Positions 58,385-64,000 of a stretch of 64,000 nucleotides of DNA are shown in pieces; positions within the stretch are counted from its first letter, which is position 1, and each line of letters begins with the position of its first letter. The DNA comes from Streptomyces sp. cf386 (GTDB lineage Bacteria > Actinomycetota > Actinomycetes > Streptomycetales > Streptomycetaceae). The stretch covers positions 640,532 to 704,531 of the forward strand of contig NZ_FNHV01000003.1 of NCBI RefSeq assembly GCF_900103585.1. The letters are read 5' to 3'. A program made the translations under genes and the position numbers. Under the pieces are notes generated by a model, which was not told the DNA's origin, ran no database searches, and saw only the letters and a program-made list of their open reading frames with translations.

Positions 58385-59194
58385 TCACAGACACGCTCGA
58401 TTGAGTACGTAGCGGGTAAGCGGCCGGTAGTAATCAGACCGCACAGCGTCATCAAGTGGAACGACGACGGACACGGACCCCTCGGCCTCCCCCACAAAGA
58501 GCGCGGGGTCATTCGTATCGGCCAGACCAATGGCCTCAAACCCCAGCTGACCTGCCCCGCAGACCCACCCGTGATCCCCGATCACCAGCTCGGGCAACGG
58601 CCCACCGGCCTCGGCCGCAGCGGCCAGAGCGGTACGAACCGGGAGGGGTGAATGCGTATGTGCGCCGGTCTCACGCCCGGTGCTCGGAGCGCCGGCTTCC
58701 CGCACCAACGCGACTCCTCGTACGTAGTCAAGGTTGTACGTGCGTAGGCCGAACCGGGTCGTTATGTCGACACGACGACCATGCGCGGGAGTGAGGACGG
58801 CACACCCCGCCGCCGACAACGCGTCCGCCAAGGCGGCGTAGAACCCGAGCAGTCGATGCGGATGCCCGGTCCCGATCAGCACAGGCGCCCGGCGGTCGAC
58901 AGCCACCCCGATCCGCTCGCCGAAGGCATCCAACCCACGCAAAGTGCGTTCCGGATCGATCACATCAAGGCCGGATACATGCGCCGGATCGGCCGAAACC
59001 CCACACTTGTCCGCCATCAACGCAACCAAATCCCGCACCCGCCAACTCCACTCAGGATCAAGCCCCATGAGCACCCGAGGATCCCGAGCAGCAAAAAGCC
59101 GATAACTCCGAAGACTCACCTCCCGAGAAGTAGCCACGACCCCAGCAAGCCGAGCAGCCAGAAGATGAGCGCGAAGGGCTCCGGTACTCAACAC
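58385..59194 (-). CDS. Phosphatase-like protein of unknown specificity
   Basis: A 269-residue protein conserved beside bdtA, often annotated as phosphatase. Visible segments: VLMGLDPEWSWRVRDLVALM, RAPVLIGTGHPHRLLGFYAA, VLTPAHGRRVDITT, GDHGWVCGAGQLGFEAIGLA and a terminal DDAVRSDYYRPLTRYVL. Several His/Asp clusters could bind a metal, but the classic HAD or metallophosphatase motifs are not clear. GTG 59194. Confidence 0.65.
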   Translation of the reverse strand: MLSTGALRAHLLAARLAGVVATSREVSLRSYRLFAARDPRVLMGLDPEWSWRVRDLVALMADKCGVSADPAHVSGLDVIDPERTLRGLDAFGERIGVAVDRRAPVLIGTGHPHRLLGFYAALADALSAAGCAVLTPAHGRRVDITTRFGLRTYNLDYVRGVALVREAGAPSTGRETGAHTHSPLPVRTALAAAAEAGGPLPELVIGDHGWVCGAGQLGFEAIGLADTNDPALFVGEAEGSVSVVVPLDDAVRSDYYRPLTRYVLNRACL

Positions 59195-59383
59195 GTGAGT
59201 GATGGTGACGGATGGGGCAACACGGGGATGGCGGAACGGGCAAACACCGCGCTGTTGGGCTAAGCGACGCCGCCCCTAGCCCCCACCAGGGGACGCCTTG
59301 GCGGATCGAGGGCGACTTCGCAGGCTCTGACCCACCCACTCGCAGGGGGCGCCTTAGTGGAACGACGGCACCAACCCAGGCAT

Positions 59384-59660
59384 TTTCAGCCCGCCCGACG
59401 CTTGAGAACGAGGACCCACCGTCCCCAACCCCCACCCACCCACAGGGGACGACGGCACCAACTCGACGCCGGTCCGGCCATTTCAACCCGCCCGACGCTT
59501 GAGGACGAGGACCCACCGTCCCCAACCCCCACCCACCCACAGGGGACGACGGCACCATCTCGACGCCGGTCCGGGCATTTCAGCCCGTCCGGCGTTTGAG
59601 GACGAGGCCCTTTCGGGGCCGATAGCGGGGGTCTGGGGGCGGCAGCCCCCAGGAAGGAGC
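59384..59660. repeat. Tandem array with 97-bp period
   Basis: The 550-bp gap 59195-59744 has no gene. TTTCA(G/A)CCCG(C/T)CCG(A/G)CG(C/T)TTGAG-type units start at 59384, 59481 and 59578, exactly 97 bp apart. The first two are nearly identical throughout (including ACCCACCGTCCCCAACCCCC and GGGGACGACGGCACCA). The third diverges after 35 bp into GGCCC-TTTCG-GGGCC and GGGGGTCTGGGGGCGGCAGC. A fourth copy lies at 45742. An incomplete earlier copy (GGGACGCC, GGGGGCGCCTTAGTGGAACG) precedes the array near 59290-59380. Confidence 0.85.
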
Positions 59661-59744
59661 GGGGTCGAAGGGGCAGAGCCCCTGGAGGATGGGACGGGTA
59701 GGGGCGGCGGGGGCGAGAAATACCCCACCCGCACCCACCCCCCC

Positions 59745-60917
59745 TCACGCCAACAACCCCCGCAACGGAAACACAGCCTTACGGGTAGCCAGCACGGCCT
59801 GATCCAACCGATCCGCAGGGTCGTACCCCGCCTCCCAGTCCCCCCACGACACAGGCCACCGCCCATCAGTCATCCGCACCGGCCCCAACTGCCGAGTCCG
59901 CGCAAAGACTTCCTGCCGCCACGCCTCCGGAATCATCGCCGAAGGCTCAATCGGCCGCCCCGCCACAATCCCCACCAGATGCGTCCACGACCGCGGCACG
60001 ACCTCCACCACGGCGTACCCACCCCCACCCAGCGCGACCCACTTCCCCTCGGCGTACTCATGCGCCAGGTCATGACACGCCACCTGCACAGCACGCTGCG
60101 CATCCAACGACACAGCCAGATGCGCCAGCGGATCCTCGAAGTGCGTATCGGCCCCATGCTGAGTCACCAACACCTGCGGCCGAAAGTCAGCAATCACCTC
60201 CGGCACCACGGCATGAAACGCCCGCAACCACCCCGCGTCCCCGGTCCCGGCCGGCAACGCCACATTCACGGCCGTCCCCTCCGCAGCCCCCGCACCGGTC
60301 TCCTCCGGCCACCCGGTCTGCGGAAACAACGTACGAGGATGCTCGTGCAACGACACCGTCAGCACCCGCGGGTCCTCCCAGAACGCCGCCTGCACCCCAT
60401 CCCCGTGATGCACATCGACGTCGATGTAGGCGACCCGCTCAGCCCCCAGCTCCAACAGCCGAGCGACAGCCAGCGACGCGTCGTTGTAAATACAGAACCC
60501 CGACGCACCCCCCGGCATCGCATGATGCAACCCGCCCGCGAAGTTCACCGCATGCAGCGCATCCCCCCGCCACACAGCCTCCGCCGCCCCCACCGACTGC
60601 CCGGCGATGAGCGCAGACACCTCATGCATCCCCGCGAACGCGGGATCGTCCAACGTCCCGAGCCCATACGACTGATCGGCCGCCCGCGGATCCACCGAAG
60701 CCGCCTTCACGGCCTCGATGTAGTCCTCCCGATGCACCAACCGCAACGTCGACTCCCCGGCCGGCTGCGCCGCGACGACGTCCATGTCCTTGTCCAGCCC
60801 GAAGGCATCGACGAGTCTCCTGGTCAGCGCGAGCCGGACCGGGTCCATCGGATGGTCCCGGCCGAAGTCATAGCCCGTTACTGCCTCGTCCCACATCAGC
60901 TGTGCGCGGCCGCTCAT
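59745..60917 (-). CDS. Acetoin utilisation AcuC-type / class I-like histone deacetylase family protein
   Basis: The 390-residue protein has the arginase-fold deacetylase motifs GGLHHAMPGGASGFCIYNDA, VAYIDVDVHHGDGVQAAFW, LHEHPRTLFPQTG, VTQHGADTHFEDPLAHL and ALGGGGYAVVEV. The His pair, Asp and Tyr of a zinc deacetylase are present. It probably removes acetyl groups from lysines, for instance of acetyl-CoA synthetase. ATG 60917 lies inside the 3' end of the MFS gene (50-bp overlap). Confidence 0.92.
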   Translation of the reverse strand: MSGRAQLMWDEAVTGYDFGRDHPMDPVRLALTRRLVDAFGLDKDMDVVAAQPAGESTLRLVHREDYIEAVKAASVDPRAADQSYGLGTLDDPAFAGMHEVSALIAGQSVGAAEAVWRGDALHAVNFAGGLHHAMPGGASGFCIYNDASLAVARLLELGAERVAYIDVDVHHGDGVQAAFWEDPRVLTVSLHEHPRTLFPQTGWPEETGAGAAEGTAVNVALPAGTGDAGWLRAFHAVVPEVIADFRPQVLVTQHGADTHFEDPLAHLAVSLDAQRAVQVACHDLAHEYAEGKWVALGGGGYAVVEVVPRSWTHLVGIVAGRPIEPSAMIPEAWRQEVFARTRQLGPVRMTDGRWPVSWGDWEAGYDPADRLDQAVLATRKAVFPLRGLLA

Positions 60918-62100
60918 GCCCGCCACCGTATCGGTCCGGTTGAGCGGCGAACGACCGGGCGTACACCAGCGTCACCAGCACCAACACCATCGGCACCAAC
61001 ATGGCCCCGCGATAGCTCCACGCATCGCCCAGCGCACCCACCATCGGCGAACCGATCAAGAACCCCACGTAATTGAACACGTTGAGCCGCGCAACGGCCG
61101 CATCCGACGCCCCCGGACCGTACTTCTCAGAAGCCATCCGCCCGGCCGCCGCGAACGTCTGCGGCACCAGCACACACAGCCCCAGCCCCAGCAGCGTGAA
61201 CCCCAGCATCCCGACCCATGCCCCCGGCGCCGCCGCCACCACCACAAACCCGACGGCCGCCACCAGCGCCCCCATCCGCACCACCACGACGGCCCCGAAC
61301 TTCCGCACCCCGAAGTCCCCGATGGCCCGCCCCAGCAACGTGGTGACCATGTAGACGTTGTACGGCACGGTCGCGAGCTGCTCCGAACTCCCGAGCACAT
61401 CCTGCAGATACTTCGCACTCCAGTTGGAAACGGTCGAGTCGCCGATATACGCGAAGGTCATCACCAGGCAGAACGGCAACAGCACCTTGAAGGCGACGTG
61501 CCCACTCGCCCCCGAGCCCTCCGCCTCGCCCCCGGCCGCACCCCCACCATCGACGTACCACCGACTCCCCACCAGCGCGGCCGGCAACAACACCACCACG
61601 ACCGGCAGATACGACACGAACAGCGCCAGATCCCAGTGGGCCCCCACCCACGCCAGCGAGGCCCCCACGATCCCACCCAGGCTGAACGCCGCATGAAAGC
61701 TGAGCATGATGCTGCGCCCGTACGACCGCTGCAGGCTCACCCCGAGCATGTTCATCGAGGCATCGAGCACCCCCACGGCCAGCCCGAACACGGCAAGCGC
61801 CAGCCCCAGTTCGACCATCCGCTCCCCCGCCCCGACCCCGAGCAGCGCCAGGAGCACCACGGGCTGGGACCAGCGCAGCAGCCGGCTCGGCGGTATGCGC
61901 CTCACCAGCCGCTCGGTCGTCACACTCCCGACACCGGCCAGGATCGGTACGGCGGCGAGGAAGGCGGGCAACAGCGCGTCGGAGACCCCGTACCGGTCCT
62001 GGATCGCCGGAATCCGCGTCACGAGCAGGGCAAAGGCAACACCCTGAGCGAAAAACCCGAACGCCAACGAGGCCCTACCGCGCCGCAGCACATCAGTCAT
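60868..62100 (-). CDS. MFS transporter (FucP/DHA-like)
   Basis: The 410-residue membrane protein has about 12 hydrophobic segments: [77 protein letters not shown] resembles fucose/sugar-type or YbjJ-like MFS members. The last 50 bp overlap the acuC start, so the two genes are coupled. Substrate unknown. Confidence 0.87.
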   Translation of the reverse strand: MTDVLRRGRASLAFGFFAQGVAFALLVTRIPAIQDRYGVSDALLPAFLAAVPILAGVGSVTTERLVRRIPPSRLLRWSQPVVLLALLGVGAGERMVELGLALAVFGLAVGVLDASMNMLGVSLQRSYGRSIMLSFHAAFSLGGIVGASLAWVGAHWDLALFVSYLPVVVVLLPAALVGSRWYVDGGGAAGGEAEGSGASGHVAFKVLLPFCLVMTFAYIGDSTVSNWSAKYLQDVLGSSEQLATVPYNVYMVTTLLGRAIGDFGVRKFGAVVVVRMGALVAAVGFVVVAAAPGAWVGMLGFTLLGLGLCVLVPQTFAAAGRMASEKYGPGASDAAVARLNVFNYVGFLIGSPMVGALGDAWSYRGAMLVPMVLVLVTLVYARSFAAQPDRYGGGHERPRTADVGRGSNGL

Positions 62101-62181
62101 GGCGGCGAGCGTAGGGCCCCGGACTACCCGTGGGTAGATCCAGCCAAAGATGAATTTCCCTCAGCTTTACGGCCATCACCC

Positions 62182-62889
62182 TCAGACGACAACGGCAACC
62201 CGGCCCCGCACAGCAGCCTCAGCCGCCTTCACCTCGGCGATGAGCAGCCGCGCCATGGGTTCAGCGGCGACCGCACGGCTGACCACGAAGGCCAGCGTCA
62301 TGGACCCGATCAGAATGACGGAACCGAGCCACACCATGGTGTCCACGGGCACCGTGTACGCACCGACGACACGCACCACACACTCCACGAGCAGTACGAC
62401 ACCCCACACCACCGAGAACGCCCGCTCCGACCGCACAAACGCAGCAGACCCCGCCGCGGACTCACCCGCCAACCGCTCCCAGGCGGCCTCCCTGGCCGGG
62501 TCGCCCTGCACCAGGAAAGGCCTGAACCCCGCGGTCATCATCGGCCGCCCCAGCACCACCGACACCAGAATCGCAACGCCGATCGCGCTACTCACACCGC
62601 TGTCCTTGGCGAGCATCAGCCGCGGGTCCCCGGAGACAAAACTGAGCAGCAGCGACACCACGTTCACGACAAGGATGAGCGCGGCCAGCGCATTGACCCG
62701 CCGCTCCTTGACCACACACCACACCGTCCGCACAGCAGGCACCACACTGCTCAGGGCAAGCGCCATGAAGGTGCTCGCCCCGAAGGCGTCCTTGAGGAGG
62801 TAGTACGACCCGACGGGCACTGCCACATCCACGATCAGCGGCCCGAAGGTGTTCTGCCTGCTCGTCTTCTTGCCCGTCTGCGTCGTCAT
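62182..62889 (-). CDS. VC0807-like / septation-protein-A-like membrane protein
   Basis: A 235-residue protein with about six hydrophobic segments (LIVDVAVPVGSYYLLKDAFG, MALALSSVVPAVRTVWCVV, AALILVVNVVSLLLSFVSGD, WLGSVILIGSMTLAFVVSRA). RLMLAKDSGVSSAIGV fits the VC0807 family, whose function is unknown. ATG 62889. A similar layout follows MFS genes in other streptomycetes as far as I recall. Confidence 0.75.
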   Translation of the reverse strand: MTTQTGKKTSRQNTFGPLIVDVAVPVGSYYLLKDAFGASTFMALALSSVVPAVRTVWCVVKERRVNALAALILVVNVVSLLLSFVSGDPRLMLAKDSGVSSAIGVAILVSVVLGRPMMTAGFRPFLVQGDPAREAAWERLAGESAAGSAAFVRSERAFSVVWGVVLLVECVVRVVGAYTVPVDTMVWLGSVILIGSMTLAFVVSRAVAAEPMARLLIAEVKAAEAAVRGRVAVVV

Positions 62890-62979
62890 GCCGTCAGCGT
62901 CTCGTCCGACCGGGGTCCTGCAGTAGAAACGAACGTCCGGAGCTCGGCATGACAAATGTCAGACCAGCAGGTCTCAGAC

Positions 62980-63624
62980 TCAGCCCAACAGGCCGGCCAA
63001 CTCCCCCATGCCCGAGAAGAGATGAGTGGCACCCGCGAGCCTGGCGGCAGGCGTCATGGCAGTGAACCCATAGACATCCATCCCGGCCGCAACGGCCGCC
63101 TGCACCCCCAGCGGACTGTCCTCGACAACAACACACCGCTCCGGCACAACCCCCATCCGCTCCGCCGCGTACAGAAACAGATCAGGCGCCGGCTTCCCCC
63201 GCCCCACATCCTGCGAACTGAAGATCCACCCGTCCTCGAACCACCGATCCAGCCCGGTCGTCCGATGCCCCACCCGGATCCGCTCATGACTCCCCGACGA
63301 GGCCACGCAGTACGGCACCCCGTCCCCGGCCAGCCTCTCCAGCACATCCGCGGCCCCGTCCACCGCTTTCAACTCCCGCTCGAACGCCGCGAACACCCGC
63401 GCATGAAAGACATCATCGAAGTCCGCCGGCAGCCTCTGCCCGGTCCGCTCCTCGATCAGATCGTGGATCCGGTGCATGGCGGACCCCATGTAGTCCCGAA
63501 TGGAGTCCTCATACGACGTCGGATGCCCCAGCTCCGTCAGATACTCGGCCAGCAGCCGGTTGGAAATGGGCTCACTGTCGACGAGCACACCGTCATTGTC
63601 GAAGATGACGAGGTCATAGCGCAT
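62980..63624 (-). CDS. HAD-superfamily hydrolase (beta-phosphoglucomutase/phosphatase type)
   Basis: The 214-residue protein has HAD motif I LVIFDNDGVLVDSEP, a helical cap, motif II YCVASSGSHERI, Lys in GRGKPAPDLFLY (motif III) and VVEDSPLGVQAAVAAGM (motif IV). It is a small-molecule phosphatase or sugar phosphomutase-like enzyme. In motif I the usual second Asp stands as D-x-D (DNDG). Confidence 0.9.
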   Translation of the reverse strand: MRYDLVIFDNDGVLVDSEPISNRLLAEYLTELGHPTSYEDSIRDYMGSAMHRIHDLIEERTGQRLPADFDDVFHARVFAAFERELKAVDGAADVLERLAGDGVPYCVASSGSHERIRVGHRTTGLDRWFEDGWIFSSQDVGRGKPAPDLFLYAAERMGVVPERCVVVEDSPLGVQAAVAAGMDVYGFTAMTPAARLAGATHLFSGMGELAGLLG

Positions 63625-63642
63625 ACCGCGATCCTAAACGCA

Positions 63643-63674
63643 GAAAACCCCGCACCAAAAGGTGCGGGGTTTTC
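63643..63674. terminator. rrn operon terminator
   Basis: GAAAACCCCGCACC (63643-63656), loop AAAA, and GGTGCGGGGTTTTC (63661-63674) form a perfect 14-bp stem with T-/A-tracts on both sides. It lies 10 bp downstream of the leftward 5S rRNA and about 20 bp upstream of the HAD gene start, so it ends the rRNA operon. Confidence 0.95.
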
Positions 63675-63683
63675 TCAATATTT

Positions 63684-63802
63684 GTTCGGCGGCGTCCTAC
63701 TCTCCCACAGGGTCCCCCCTGCAGTACCATCGGCGCTGTAAGGCTTAGCTTCCGGGTTCGGAATGTAACCGGGCGTTTCCCTCACGCTATAACCACCGAA
63801 AC
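63684..63802 (-). rRNA. rrf: 5S ribosomal RNA
   Basis: Reading leftward: GTTTCGGTGGTTATAGCGTG, then GGGAAACGCCCGGTTACATT, CCGAACCCGGAAGCTAAGCC, and CCCTGTGGGAGAGTAGGACG ending CCGCCGAACA. This is a standard streptomycete 5S sequence of about 118 nt. Ends are placed by the terminal helix (CGGTGG/CCGCCG) and may shift by 1-2 nt. The spacer to 23S (63803-63895) contains a CCGCTG/CAGCGG hairpin. Confidence 0.96.
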
Positions 63803-63895
63803 ACTATGAAACTGTCAAACAAAGCCACACCGCTGCTGTGACTACAGCGGGGCCGTTCGTGGTTTCAGAACCAACACAGTGGACGCGAGCAACTG

Positions 63896-64000
63896 AGGAC
63901 AAGCCCTCGGCCTATTAGTACCGGTCACCTCCACACATTACTGTGCTTCCAGATCCGGCCTATCAACCCAGTCGTCTACTGGGAGCCTTACCCCATCAAG
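63896..64000 (-). rRNA. rrl: 23S ribosomal RNA, 3' end (runs off window)
   Basis: Leftward strand reads CTTGATGGGGTAAGGCTCCC at the window edge through GGTACTAATAGGCCGAGGGC and TTGTCCT, the conserved 3' terminus of actinobacterial 23S rRNA. The remainder lies beyond base 64000. The exact 3' end is approximate. Confidence 0.94.

Noticed and set aside
59384..59660. CRISPR array
   Set aside because: The units repeat wholly (97-bp period) without unique spacers between short repeats, and no cas genes are present.
62956..63741. 261-codon rightward frame overlapping the HAD gene and 5S rRNA
   Set aside because: Antisense to a clear HAD hydrolase and runs into the 5S rRNA.

Overview
The window is chromosomal DNA of a Streptomyces species. 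It is very GC-rich with strong third-position GC bias and many GTG/TTG starts. It carries recognisable streptomycete genes in one stretch: rex-hemA-hemC-hemD, bldN, rsbN and a BdtA-type regulator. A ribosomal RNA operon enters at the right edge. The order rex / glutaredoxin / HAD hydrolase / bldN / rsbN / acyltransferase / epimerase / bS22 / bdtA / phosphatase-like / acuC is, as I recall it, that of the conserved core of the S. coelicolor chromosome.

Left part (1-30 kb), accessory metabolism and regulation. A LacI-controlled sugar locus comes first: GH32 hydrolase and the remnant of a GH1 glucosidase leftward; LacI, a lipoprotein binding protein and two permeases rightward. A TetR locus follows, with two sets of palindromic operators, an NAD(P)H-binding protein, an MpaB-type oxygenase whose 3' end is broken by a 176-bp MITE, and a DHA2 exporter. 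Then come a CGNR zinc-finger protein; a Ser/Thr kinase overlapping an FHA protein that has a nonsense codon 31 codons before its apparent original end; an M20 peptidase; a two-component system; an FMN reductase/luciferase-like monooxygenase pair; several small regulators with divergent enzymes; the RNA ligase RtcB; two DUF3558-like lipoproteins; and a DUF2637 membrane protein.

Middle part (30-46 kb). Divergent class I lysS and argS are followed by a peptidoglycan-binding cluster: one secreted protein and two transmembrane HTH proteins overlapping by 4 bp, the second with a TTA codon. After an aminotransferase and hemB comes a 5.6-kb block between hemB and the rest of the hem operon. It contains a flavin oxidoreductase, a membrane protein, a three-gene leftward group resembling type VII (ESX) secretion cargo, and a DUF4333-like lipoprotein. 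A perfect 56-bp palindrome lies between the convergent membrane-protein and cargo genes.

Right part (45.8-64 kb), the conserved core. hemD, hemC, hemA and rex are chained by 4-bp overlaps behind a Rex operator. bldN and its anti-sigma gene rsbN follow, the latter behind a BldN-type promoter. After these come phospholipid acylation, an epimerase, the 32-residue bS22 protein, a BdtA-type regulator, an AcuC-type deacetylase overlapping an MFS gene, and the 5S and 23S rRNA 3' end. Streptomycete intergenic repeats are frequent, including an exact 97-bp period array at 59.4 kb.

I see no biosynthetic gene cluster, prophage, CRISPR array or tRNA gene. The best candidates for something new are the ESX-cargo-like module inside the hem region and the tandem transmembrane HTH/peptidoglycan-binding genes.
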